Shown: positions 41,811 through 49,981 of the stretch, in pieces
Position numbering within the stretch: position 1 is the stretch's first letter
Layout: each line of letters opens with the position of its first letter
Source of the DNA: Mesobacillus zeae
GTDB lineage: Bacteria; Bacillota; Bacilli; Bacillales; Cytobacillaceae
DNA: 64,000 bases
Assembly: GCF_003570705.1 (NCBI RefSeq)
Contig: NZ_QWVT01000033.1
Coordinates: 1-64,000, forward strand
Direction: 5' to 3'
Translations under genes and position numbers: made by a program
The notes under the pieces: generated by a model
Databases searched by the model: none
The model's input: only the letters and a program-made list of their open reading frames with translations
Told to the model about the DNA's origin: nothing

Positions 41811-44800
41811 TTAATAAGGCATAGCACTGACAATGGTTGTCCAGCCGCTGTATACCTTTGTTTTCCCAACTGTACGATAGGCCCGGATTTTATAATAGTA
41901 CGTCTTCTTCTTGGTCAAACCGGTATTAATATAAGAAGAAGAAGTCGTCCCTTTCACATAGCTGTAAGTGCCTGTTTTTGAGGTTGCCCTATACACTTGA
42001 TAGCCTGTTGCTCCCGATACCTTGCTCCAGGTCAGCTTGATACTGGAGGATGAATATCGTGCTGCCTTCAGATTGGCTGGGATAGAAGGAACCGGCTTTG
42101 CGGAGACAACTCCTGAATAATTCCCATAAACCTTAGACGACCCAACCAGCCGGTAGGTCCTAACTTTATAGTAATACGTTTTATTCGTTGTAAGCCCAGT
42201 GTTCGTATAGCTTGTTGAAGAAGTTGTCCCAACGTAGGAATACGTCCCCGTGCTGGAGGTTGCCCGGTATACCGCGTATCCATTTGCCCCGCTTACTGCT
42301 GCCCAGCTTGTTTTAATGCTGTTATAGGATGCAGACGCCGCTTTGACTGAACCCGGCACGGAAGGAACCGGCTTTGCAGAAACAACCGGGGAAAAATCCC
42401 CATAAACCTTAATTGAACTTACCAGCCTGTAGGCCCTGACTTTATAGTAATACGAAGTATTCGTCGTAAGACCAGTATGGGTAAAGTTCGTCGATGAGGT
42501 CGTCACGACAGGGGAATATTTTCCCGTGCTGGAGGTTGCCCGATCAACTTCATATCCGTTTGCCCCGCTTACGCCAATCCAGCTGATTTTAATGCTGTTA
42601 TAGGATACTGAGGTTGCTTTTGGACTGCTTGGCTTGGCAGGGTTCGGAATCCATTTTGCATAAAGAGTGGTATTTTCTTTAACGGTTTCTTTACTGAAAT
42701 CCCACTGGTGGATGCAGCTTGCTTCTTTATACCAGCCGCCAAATGTGTATCCTGTCTTTTTGGGAGCAGCAGGGGTAGAAACAGTTGAATTAAAGTTTAT
42801 TGTTTGTCCCGCAACTTGAGTCCCGCCCTGGCTATTAAACGTTACTGAATATCTATTAATTTTCCAATCGGCATACAGAGTTTGGTCGGAGGCCACCGTA
42901 TCAAAAGCAAAATCCCATAGGGAGGTTAATAAAAGATCTTTATTCCAACCTATAAACGTGTACCCTGCTTTTATAGGGTTTTCCGGTTTAGCAATAGGCA
43001 TACCGTATTTACCAAAATAGTCTGCTATATTGCTTCCGCCTTGCGAGTCAAAATGGATTGTATACTCATTTGGTTCCCATTTTGCATATAAGGTAATATT
43101 GTCAGTGAGTTTATCAGTATTGAAATCCCATGCTGTGTCATACAGGGAGTCTTTATACCAACCGCTAAACGCATAACCTGTTTTCATTGGCTTTTCTGGT
43201 TCCTGGATTGCCGTACCATAAGTACCGGTAATATCTGCAATGTAACTTCCGCCCTGAGCATCAAAGCTGACTGTATAGTTCTTTGGTTCCCATTTTGCAT
43301 ACAAAGTAATATCTTCGGTTAACTTCTTAGCAAAATCATATTCAGAGGACAAATTCTCATCCTTATACCAGCCCTTGAACTCGTAGCCTTGTTTTTCGGG
43401 GTCTTCTGGCCTGTCGATAAGGGAATAAAAGTTCTTTACCTGATTTTTAAGAAGAGTCCCTCCGAATGTTTCAAATTGGACATTTATATTGATTTCAGTA
43501 TTTTTTAGGACAGTTACTTTCCACTTTTCTACAGTTCCATCCTCTGCGGTCACATTATAGTCGGCCGGTGAGGTAAAATCTTGATACTCTTCATTGCTAG
43601 GCTCAATTGTTGATCCAACAGATATCCCTATGTTTGGTCTAACATTGGTTAAGTCGGTATCACTGGGAACAATCAACTTTACCTCATGGTTCACCAGATC
43701 AATTTGAGCCGGAACAAATTCATTTCCAATCGAGAAAGTAACAATATTGGCCAGGCTTGATCTAAGGTCAAACACTACTTTTGTCGGCTCATATGCATAA
43801 TTATAAGAACCGGTACCCAGTTCACCTTCATAATTGATCCCTTTTGCATAAATTGAACCATCCGACTTGACCATCAATTGAAATTGCGAAGAAGGAGCTA
43901 TTTCCTGCACACCCTCGACGTCATCCATTTTTACGGGAGAACTAAGGAATTGGTCGGTTGGGTTGTTTATTATGCCGAAGGCCTCTCCCCACCCATAGAA
44001 AACATGATCTGCATCCTTAGCAAATGCTCTATTTTCTGTAATATAAAGTTCCTTTATATTTGAAAGTCCCTGTATTTGGGTAGGAAGAATTCTTTTAGCC
44101 TGAGAATTCGGGCCTAAAAGATAGGAATGGCTGCTGCCCCACCCCCACACAGTTCCATCGTCACGTAAGGCAATTGTAATTCCTGGTTGAGCATGAATAG
44201 ATGTAACATGATCAATATTTAGCGTCTTAACCGGAGTAGTCTTTGATGTTAAAGTACCATCTCCTAATTGGCCATTATCATTATTACCCCAGTTCCAGAC
44301 AGTGCCATCTTCTTTAAGCGCAACATAGTGATCATTACTGCAAGCTATATCAATAAAATCTCCCTGGCTTATCTCCTTGGTCAAAAAACTGATTGGGTCA
44401 CCTCCGGAAGATCTGGTATACTTCCAGATTGAACCATCCACCGTAAGAGCAAGTACGTCATATCCAGAAGTAGCTATTTTCTTCACATGGTTAAGTCCAT
44501 CAATTTTATAGACGTTTGGAACTCCTGGCAGGGCGGTGCTGTTGTTCGTCTTTCCCCTTGAGCCCACAATAAAGACTTCTCCTGCACTATTGAGTAATAT
44601 GAAACTACTAATTGAAGGCTTTACATCTACAATATTCGTAATACCTGGTAGCATGAGCGGAACATTACTATTAATCAAATTGCCATTGCCCAACTGTCCG
44701 ACATCATTTTTCCCCCACGCCTTGACAATGCCTTCTTCATTTAAAACAAGGACATGGTCTTCACTGATCGAAACATTTGATATGTAGTCAAGATTCTCGA

Positions 44801-45947
44801 CTTTATACTCAGAATCTACCTTTTCAAACAATTTCCCCTTTATCTTGACCTTCCCTGATGCGGTAACCGCAACAATAGCTTCTGGTGCAGTCTTGAATAT
44901 TGCTATCCCTTCCAAGTCGTTCAAAAGAGTAGGGCCAACAGTTCCACCCCCATCCGCTTCATTTAAAAGCCCATTACTATTTTTTCCCCATCCCCAAATA
45001 GTTCCATCACTTTTCTTTATTAGTGCAAAATTCGAATTGGCCTCAATGCTTGTCACATTTGTCAAATTATAAACAAGGGTGGGTGTTGAGGTTGAACCAG
45101 AACCGCTCCCGATCAAATAATTACTATTTCGGCCCCATCCCCACAGAAAACCATTTTCGTCGATTGCAAACGAAGTATTTTCGCCTGCCACTATTTTATT
45201 TATATTATTTGCGACCAAAACCTGGACCGGGGTGCTGCTTGAAGTCAGCGTTCCATTCCCCAATTGACCATAATTATTGCGGCCCCAGGCCCAGACTGTA
45301 CCGTCCTCTTTTAGAGCCAGTGCGTATTCTTTACTGACTGATACTGCGACAACATCTTTAAGTGTTTCAATTTGGGATATACCTTGGCTATATCCTCCCC
45401 TATTTGGGTCGTCTATGCTCCCTCCCGTCCCCAGTCTGCCATAGTAACTTGATCCGACCGAGTAAACAGTTCCATCCTTTTTCAGGATAATTGCATAATC
45501 GTCTCCTAACGATACTTCTTTTACGTTATCAATACCCTCTAGCTGAACAGGGATATTCGATTTACTGTAACCGGTATTGTAGGAATCCTGCAGTGGGAAA
45601 AACGTATTTCCCCACCACCAAAGTGTGCCGTCTTCCATGACTGCCATGGAAAATCTGTTTGACGTACTTATCGATTTAATATTCTTTAAACCGATTGCCG
45701 AAACAGGAGTACTGCTGAATATAACGTTTTCCCTGCCCAGCTGATTATCAGAATTGTCACCCCAGAGCCAGACGGTCCCATCCATTTTTTTTATGGCTGA
45801 ATTTCTGCCTCCCGCAACGGCTTTTTGCACGGGACTATTATTCTCAATAGTAATATTCTCAGCATTCACTTTGTCGAGCGAAAAAAAAACTGCTGAGAAC
45901 ATATTTAAAAGCAGAATGAAAATTGTAAATCTAATTATGTTTTTCAT
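41811..45947 (-). CDS. Secreted RCC1-repeat/InlB-repeat/FN3 protein
   Basis: A 1378-residue secreted protein. A signal peptide (IIRFTIFILLLNMFSAVFF, cut near VNAEN) precedes about fourteen RCC1-type repeats up to residue ~735 (GTVWLWGDNSDNQLG and DGTVWAWGRNNYGQLGNGT are typical), which should fold as one or two beta-propellers. A beta-sandwich linker follows, then four InlB B-repeats (GYEFKGWYKDENLSSEYDF ... TLYAKW) and three fibronectin type III domains (SIKISWIGVSGANGYEVDRA-like). No LPXTG motif or transmembrane anchor is seen at the C-terminus (IVSAMPY). Likely surface adhesin-like or matrix protein; ligand unknown. ATG 45947. Confidence 0.9.
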   Translation of the reverse strand: MKNIIRFTIFILLLNMFSAVFFSLDKVNAENITIENNSPVQKAVAGGRNSAIKKMDGTVWLWGDNSDNQLGRENVIFSSTPVSAIGLKNIKSISTSNRFSMAVMEDGTLWWWGNTFFPLQDSYNTGYSKSNIPVQLEGIDNVKEVSLGDDYAIILKKDGTVYSVGSSYYGRLGTGGSIDDPNRGGYSQGISQIETLKDVVAVSVSKEYALALKEDGTVWAWGRNNYGQLGNGTLTSSSTPVQVLVANNINKIVAGENTSFAIDENGFLWGWGRNSNYLIGSGSGSTSTPTLVYNLTNVTSIEANSNFALIKKSDGTIWGWGKNSNGLLNEADGGGTVGPTLLNDLEGIAIFKTAPEAIVAVTASGKVKIKGKLFEKVDSEYKVENLDYISNVSISEDHVLVLNEEGIVKAWGKNDVGQLGNGNLINSNVPLMLPGITNIVDVKPSISSFILLNSAGEVFIVGSRGKTNNSTALPGVPNVYKIDGLNHVKKIATSGYDVLALTVDGSIWKYTRSSGGDPISFLTKEISQGDFIDIACSNDHYVALKEDGTVWNWGNNDNGQLGDGTLTSKTTPVKTLNIDHVTSIHAQPGITIALRDDGTVWGWGSSHSYLLGPNSQAKRILPTQIQGLSNIKELYITENRAFAKDADHVFYGWGEAFGIINNPTDQFLSSPVKMDDVEGVQEIAPSSQFQLMVKSDGSIYAKGINYEGELGTGSYNYAYEPTKVVFDLRSSLANIVTFSIGNEFVPAQIDLVNHEVKLIVPSDTDLTNVRPNIGISVGSTIEPSNEEYQDFTSPADYNVTAEDGTVEKWKVTVLKNTEININVQFETFGGTLLKNQVKNFYSLIDRPEDPEKQGYEFKGWYKDENLSSEYDFAKKLTEDITLYAKWEPKNYTVSFDAQGGSYIADITGTYGTAIQEPEKPMKTGYAFSGWYKDSLYDTAWDFNTDKLTDNITLYAKWEPNEYTIHFDSQGGSNIADYFGKYGMPIAKPENPIKAGYTFIGWNKDLLLTSLWDFAFDTVASDQTLYADWKINRYSVTFNSQGGTQVAGQTINFNSTVSTPAAPKKTGYTFGGWYKEASCIHQWDFSKETVKENTTLYAKWIPNPAKPSSPKATSVSYNSIKISWIGVSGANGYEVDRATSSTGKYSPVVTTSSTNFTHTGLTTNTSYYYKVRAYRLVSSIKVYGDFSPVVSAKPVPSVPGSVKAASASYNSIKTSWAAVSGANGYAVYRATSSTGTYSYVGTTSSTSYTNTGLTTNKTYYYKVRTYRLVGSSKVYGNYSGVVSAKPVPSIPANLKAARYSSSSIKLTWSKVSGATGYQVYRATSKTGTYSYVKGTTSSSYINTGLTKKKTYYYKIRAYRTVGKTKVYSGWTTIVSAMPY

Positions 45948-46156
45948 TATTGAACCCCTATCATATTATTCTCTATCTTTGTATTATATCCTGGCTGTTC
46001 CTTTGCTGAGAATACTCTATCAACCGTTTCCGAATAGAAATAAATAGATTAAGAGTAAAAGAAAGGAATTGAAAGGCGTGTTACCATACTTCTACTTATT
46101 TTTTATAGTTATATTCAAAATTTTGTATAGTGAATAATGAAATTCTCTTAATAGTT

Positions 46157-46193
46157 AAAAAGTCCCCTTCTAGCTCTCTGGAAGGGGACTTTT
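46157..46193. terminator. Terminator, symmetric
   Basis: Perfect stem AAAAAGTCCCCTT/AAGGGGACTTTTT. The end of the Ig-like fragment runs into it, indicating that the fragment's natural stop was displaced. Confidence 0.9.
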
Positions 46194-46493
46194 TAATTGC
46201 TTAACTGTTACTTTCACAGACTTGCTGACATTTCCAGCCTTGTTTTTTGCCGATACATACAGCGACGTGTTTCTCTTCTGAGCTTTTATTTTTACTTTAA
46301 ATTTCCCGTATTTGTCAGTGGCTGCCGTTCCGATTATCTTTGTTCCCACCTTAATGGTGATGACTGAATAACGTTCGGCTGCTGTAACGTAAGTTGAAGT
46401 GCTTTTAACCGTATTAACCTTCGGTGCTGCAGGAGGCGTCTCATCGATCGTGAACTTGACAGTTGTTTTATTACCCGCTGAATAGGGTGTCAA
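46170..46493 (-). pseudogene. Orphan C-terminal Ig-like module of a surface protein
   Basis: The frame encodes TVKFTIDETPPAAPKVNTVK, a core with GTKIIGTAATDKYGKFKVKI, and ends KSVKVTVKQ plus a few extra residues inside the terminator. It is homologous to the last domain of the secreted protein at 57344-58963 (TPPATPTASKVTRHS ... KIGYAATSSNGTYKMKIKA). No signal peptide, start site or upstream domains exist: at about 46489 it abuts a fragment of an unrelated gene on the other strand. A gene remnant. Confidence 0.7.
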
Positions 46494-46780
46494 GCTGTCG
46501 GAAGTGTTTCCGGAATGCCGTGAGCTGGAATATGTCTATGACTATGGCGACAACTGGCAACATCGCATAGTGTTGGAGAAAGTGATCAACGACTATGGAA
46601 GAAATCGCGTTGTTTGCCTGGGGGAACGGAAAGACGCCTCTAGAAGATGTGGGCGGGGAAGGGGGATATGCGGCATTTCTTGAAACGATTGCCGACCCGG
46701 ACAATCCCGATCGTGAGCATATGCTCGAATGGGCAAGGTGGCAGGGGTATAAAGAGTTTGATATTAGAACAGGCTGCTAG
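46489..46780 (+). pseudogene. pRiA4b ORF-3-like fragment, frameshifted
   Basis: Two frames join into the end of a plasmid pRiA4b ORF-3-like protein. Frame one reads SEVFPECRELEYVYDYGDNW, QHRIVLEKVIND and VVCLG; after the G run at 46620-46624 the second frame continues GNGKTPLEDVGGEGGYAAF, LETIADPDNPDREHMLEW, KEFDIRTGC and stops. One inserted G (or two lost bases) explains it. The 5' part of the gene is missing, cut at about 46489 where the Ig-like fragment starts. Non-functional. Confidence 0.75.
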
Positions 46781-46794
46781 AATGTCTTTAGCTA

Positions 46795-46822
46795 AAAAAC
46801 CCTCGGGCAACCGAGGGTTTTT
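46795..46822 (+). terminator. Terminator after first pRiA4b-like fragment
   Basis: AAAACCCTCGG-GCAA-CCGAGGGTTTT followed by TCTC. Confidence 0.9.
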
Positions 46823-46913
46823 CTCTTTATGCGCCTTGCATAGGCGTAGTCTATAGGGGCAATCCTGAACCGCTAAGGCAGCTATAATGAAGCATACTAG
46901 GTAGAGAGAATGA

Positions 46914-47099
46914 TTGATGATTATTGTGCCAATAATCCTGTTTGTCCTGGAGATGTCTCAAGACACTCCGCCCCAAGACGTCGACGGGGAAGGGGGATAT
47001 GCATCAACCTTTGAAGTCCTTGCCGATCCGGTACATCCTGATCATGAACCTATGCTTCATTCGGGCAGTTTGCGGGGATATGGGGAGTTCGACATTTAG
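46914..47099 (+). pseudogene. Second pRiA4b ORF-3-like 3' fragment
   Basis: The frame contains DTPPQDVDGEGGYASTFEVL and ADPVHPDHEPMLHSGSLRGY and ends GEFDI with a stop, matching the same C-terminal block as the fragment 320 bases upstream (EDVGGEGGYAAFLETIADP). The upstream half (MIIVPIILFVLEMSQ) is not homologous, so only about 40 codons of the original gene remain. A second, more diverged remnant of the same family. Confidence 0.65.
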
Positions 47100-47165
47100 A
47101 AGATAAATGGTCAGCTGAAACGGCTGTAGTGTTCGGTGTTCTCCTAGCAATGAATACAGAAGTGA

Positions 47166-47192
47166 AAAATCCCCCGAATATCGGGGGATTTT
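47166..47192. terminator. Terminator
   Basis: AAAATCCCCCGATATTCGGGGGATTTT (9-bp stem); on the minus strand it lies just after the zinc-ribbon gene. Confidence 0.85.
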
Positions 47193-47194
47193 GA

Positions 47195-47434
47195 TTAAGC
47201 ATATTTGATGCCGGCAGGCTTTACGTTATTTATATCTTCAGAACCACAAGGTGTTACAGCATATGTCATTTCACATTTTGGACAGTTCATAACGACTGTT
47301 TCCAATGTGAATACCTCTCCACACTCACAAACGATATCATGCGCAACGCTGGGAGGATTGTTTTCTTTTCCTTTGCTCTTTACATGATCCACGATAGACT
47401 TGCCATCCTTCAAACTAGAACATCCACAGCTCAT
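47195..47434 (-). CDS. Small cysteine-rich (zinc-ribbon) protein
   Basis: A 79-residue protein with four cysteine clusters: MSCGCSSL at the start, CECGE at mid-length, MNCPKCEM and PCGSED. The CxCG/CPxC arrangement predicts a zinc ribbon. ATG 47434 follows AAGGAG. Single-gene unit with terminator. Found in several Bacillus genomes as a hypothetical protein; role unknown, possibly metal or redox related by composition only. Confidence 0.75.
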   Translation of the reverse strand: MSCGCSSLKDGKSIVDHVKSKGKENNPPSVAHDIVCECGEVFTLETVVMNCPKCEMTYAVTPCGSEDINNVKPAGIKYA

Positions 47435-47561
47435 GAGGCAACTCTCCTTTGCTATCTGTGATTTTTTCTGACAATATCATAAAAGTAACATAAAATGGTG
47501 GAAAATAATGTAGCAAAAGTCACAGGCGAGATAAGGTAGAGGTTCCTAGATAAAATTTTCG

Positions 47562-47589
47562 ATCCCCAACAGAATTCCTGTTGGGGACC
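47562..47589 (-). terminator. Terminator after glycerophosphodiesterase gene
   Basis: GGTCCCCAACAGGAATTCTGTTGGGGATC on the minus strand, a 10-bp stem followed by GAAAATTTTATC. Confidence 0.7.
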
Positions 47590-47597
47590 GCTGGCCA

Positions 47598-48479
47598 TTA
47601 CTGCTCTTCTTTCTCTTCAAGGATATCCGCAAAGTTTGTGATTACTCCGTTTGCCCCCATTTTTTGCAGCGATTGTGCTGGTTCTTTTTCGTTGACGGTG
47701 TAGGGGTGGAGGAAGAGTCCCGCCTCTTTCACTTTTTTGACATAACTCTTCGTCATTCTTGAAAATTTGGGGCCGACGCCGACTGCGTATGTCTTGATTT
47801 CGGCGAGGTCTTCTTTCGTTACTTTTTTTGATTTTTTCAAGTGCTGGAGTTGGATGAGCGGGATATCTTTGTTGAGCTTGTGGATGTTGGTCAGACTGTC
47901 GCTGCTGAAGGATTGGATGACGACTTCGCCTTTCGATAAATCCCCGTTAAGCAGTCCATATTCGCCCAGCAACTTGATCAGTTCTTTTTCCATGCCGGGA
48001 TGGTCTTTTGGGTGCTTCGTTTCGATATAGTAGTTTGCCTTGCTCCCGAATGTTTCCAATATTTCCTTCAGGGTCGGTATGGTCAGGTCGGCATACTTTG
48101 GATTGCTGTGCTCGGGGTATTTCTTGTTGAACCATGACCCGGCGTCGAGCTTCTTCAGTTCTTTCAGCGTGTAATCTTTGACATAGCCTTTCCCGTTTGT
48201 CGTCCTGTTCACTTTTTCATCATGCATGGCGACAAGCTGGCCGTCCTTGGTCATCTGGAGGTCGATTTCAATATAGTCGGCGCCCATTTCATGTGCCAGC
48301 TTATACGATTCTATCGTGTGCTCGGGCGCATAGCCGCTGGCCCCGCGGTGGGCAATGATTAAGAATTTATCTTCTTTCAGCATATCCTCCTGACTTTCTG
48401 CCTCAATGAACTGTATCGTAAAGAAGGCTGAAGATCCCACAACAGCCAAAGCGAGGATTGCTGCTAACACTTTTTTCAA
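47598..48479 (-). CDS. Secreted glycerophosphodiester phosphodiesterase
   Basis: A 293-residue GDPD enzyme. An N-terminal signal anchor (VLAAILALAVVGSSAFF) is followed by the catalytic start IIAHRGASGYAPEHTIESY, the metal site EIDLQMTKDGQLVAMHDEKV, NRTTNGKG, and YIETKHP with EVVIQSFS. It hydrolyses glycerophosphodiesters, and in Bacillus also degrades teichoic acid, releasing glycerol-3-phosphate. The TTG at 48479 has AAGGGTG eight bases upstream and gives MKKVLAAILAL; the frame is open upstream to 48611 without a start site. Secreted or membrane-anchored. Confidence 0.9.
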   Translation of the reverse strand: MKKVLAAILALAVVGSSAFFTIQFIEAESQEDMLKEDKFLIIAHRGASGYAPEHTIESYKLAHEMGADYIEIDLQMTKDGQLVAMHDEKVNRTTNGKGYVKDYTLKELKKLDAGSWFNKKYPEHSNPKYADLTIPTLKEILETFGSKANYYIETKHPKDHPGMEKELIKLLGEYGLLNGDLSKGEVVIQSFSSDSLTNIHKLNKDIPLIQLQHLKKSKKVTKEDLAEIKTYAVGVGPKFSRMTKSYVKKVKEAGLFLHPYTVNEKEPAQSLQKMGANGVITNFADILEEKEEQ

Positions 48480-48672
48480 CAGAATCACCCTTCTTATGTG
48501 ATGGCCGAAATATGAATTGGTTTTTTTAATGTTTGTAAAAACAAAATAAAAATACCTGGTGTTTGCCGGAAGTTTAGCGGTGTGCCTGCCTTTCGTGCAG
48601 AAAAGTTCCATATTGAAAATGGAGGGGCAAGGGTGTGCTGGCCTGTCAATTTTTTATGAGGAAGGTGAGTGT

Positions 48673-49008
48673 ATGGAAAATTGTGAAGGAGCTGTGCTTG
48701 AAGCGGAGGAAAACTTTGTGGGTATGCTTCTGCTGTTTCCTGAAAGAGTGAGGGAGTGCATTATTGCTGCTGATCAGCTTGTCTGCGGAAAGTTGCGGCG
48801 GCTGTTTGAAGTGATTCTTTCCCTCGATGAGCAAGGAATCCCTGTTGATGTATTTTCAATTGTGAGTGAGGTAGGAACGGAAAAGCTCGAGAGCATTGGC
48901 GGAATTCGCTATATGGTCGACATCGCTGTCAAAGTACCGTTCGATGCTAACTTTTACGACTGCCAATACATCGTCAGCGATTTTGATTGGCAGAGGAGGC
49001 GGGAGTAA
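48673..49008 (+). CDS. DnaB-like helicase N-terminal domain only
   Basis: A 111-residue protein matching only the N-terminal domain of replicative helicase DnaB: EAEENFVGMLLLFPERVREC, FEVILSLDEQGIPVDVFSIV and GGIRYMVDIAVKVPFDANF. There is no RecA-like motor, so it cannot be a helicase; such domains bind primase and dimerise. The ATG at 48673 follows GAAGGTGAG. A frame-open stretch to 48559 has no binding site. Its 3' end is duplicated at 49610-49748. It may be a leftover of a phage DnaB gene or a domain protein recruited for another purpose. Confidence 0.7.
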   Translation: MENCEGAVLEAEENFVGMLLLFPERVRECIIAADQLVCGKLRRLFEVILSLDEQGIPVDVFSIVSEVGTEKLESIGGIRYMVDIAVKVPFDANFYDCQYIVSDFDWQRRRE

Positions 49009-49018
49009 GTGAAGGACA

Positions 49019-49060
49019 GGGGGAGCCAAAGGGATCATTTCCCTAAAGGCTACCCTTTTT
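49019..49060 (+). terminator. Terminator after DnaB-N gene
   Basis: Interrupted stem GGGAGCCAAAGGGA ... TCCCTAAAGGCTACCC with TTTTTT after it. Confidence 0.7.
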
Positions 49061-49231
49061 TATTTTGGCCGTGAAAAAGAGCCGTTAGGACGAGATTATA
49101 TGTGATAACGCAAAAGATGGAGGGGGGATTTTTATAAAAACCTGAGTGCTAGAAGATTCGGACTGAAGGGCGAATTGATGAATTGTGCTGACTAGAGGTT
49201 TGGACCTAATGCCCCACAATAAGCAACTTGA

Positions 49232-49423
49232 CTAACGGTTTAGGAAAAGCTCGGCTTTCTCTTCCCCAAAAGCTTGCTCATGTTTTCTAATGACTTGTTC
49301 GAGCCTTTCGCTAAACCGTTGCGCCTTTTCACTGTTAATCCCGTGCTCCAGCACAATCTCTATAAAAGTTTCTTTAAATAAAGAAAGTTGTAATTCTAGA
49401 TATTCTTCTTCAAGTGGATGCAT
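49232..49423 (-). CDS. Small helical protein, possibly Spo0E-like
   Basis: A 63-residue two-helix protein (LEEEYLELQLSLFKETFIEI and EKAQRFSERLEQVIRKHEQA). The spacing and SERLEQVI segment recall Spo0E-family aspartyl-phosphate phosphatases, whose signature is SQELD; here the aspartate is replaced by glutamate, which weakens the assignment. ATG 49423 is preceded by a weak purine-rich site. If real, it would dephosphorylate a response regulator such as Spo0A. Confidence 0.45.
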   Translation of the reverse strand: MHPLEEEYLELQLSLFKETFIEIVLEHGINSEKAQRFSERLEQVIRKHEQAFGEEKAELFLNR

Positions 49424-49609
49424 GACTTAAGACTCCCTTATTTACATATTTACACAACGACAAAGACTATTTTATCGAATTTTCACAAATTAAGTATGGG
49501 TAATTGATACTGATTTATTCCGCTCCTGATGTTGTTTTCTTATTTATGAGTCGTTTAAGTAGGTAAAAGTTCCTATTATCTTGTTTTTTTGTATAGTGAA
49601 GTGGGGATT

Positions 49610-49748
49610 GGAGGACCTTGGGAGCATCGGCGGAATCCGCTATATGGTCGACATCGCTGTCAAAGTACCGTTCGATGCTGACTTTTACGACTGCCAATAT
49701 AACGTCAGCGATTTTGATTGGCAGAGGAGGCGGGTGGGGCGGGAGTAA
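49610..49748 (+). pseudogene. Duplicated 3' fragment of the DnaB-N gene
   Basis: LEDLGSIGGIRYMVDIAVKV, PFDADFYDCQYNVSDFDWQR and a stop repeat the last ~40 codons of the gene at 48673-49008 with only a few base differences; the end is extended by GGTGGGGC. It has no start or 5' half, so it is a partial duplication, not an active gene. Confidence 0.85.
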
Positions 49749-49800
49749 AGGGCATAAGTATTTTGGAGAAATGTTAGTTAGAGTGTTAGACATAATTAAA

Positions 49801-49842
49801 GGAAAGCCAATGAGGTGGGGTGGCCTCATCCACTTTCCTTCT
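49801..49842. terminator. Hairpin of uncertain role
   Basis: GGAAAG ... CTTTCC enclosing TGAGG ... CCTCA; followed by TTCTGTTTTG. A possible terminator, downstream of the DnaB-N fragment. Confidence 0.5.
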
Positions 49843-49909
49843 GTTTTGCTGCTTTTATGCGAAGGTCTGCGAAAAGCCCATTAAAAAATTACGATATTCC
49901 GCCAAAACA

Positions 49910-49955
49910 AAAACCCACCCGCAAGCAGCTTTCGTGCATTTGCGGGTGGGTTTCT
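49910..49955 (-). terminator. Terminator of the PTS operon
   Basis: AAACCCACCCGCAA/TTGCGGGTGGGTTT, a perfect 14-bp stem, T run on the minus strand. Confidence 0.92.
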
Positions 49956-49981
49956 TCTATTAATGTATGATTGCGGTTAGC

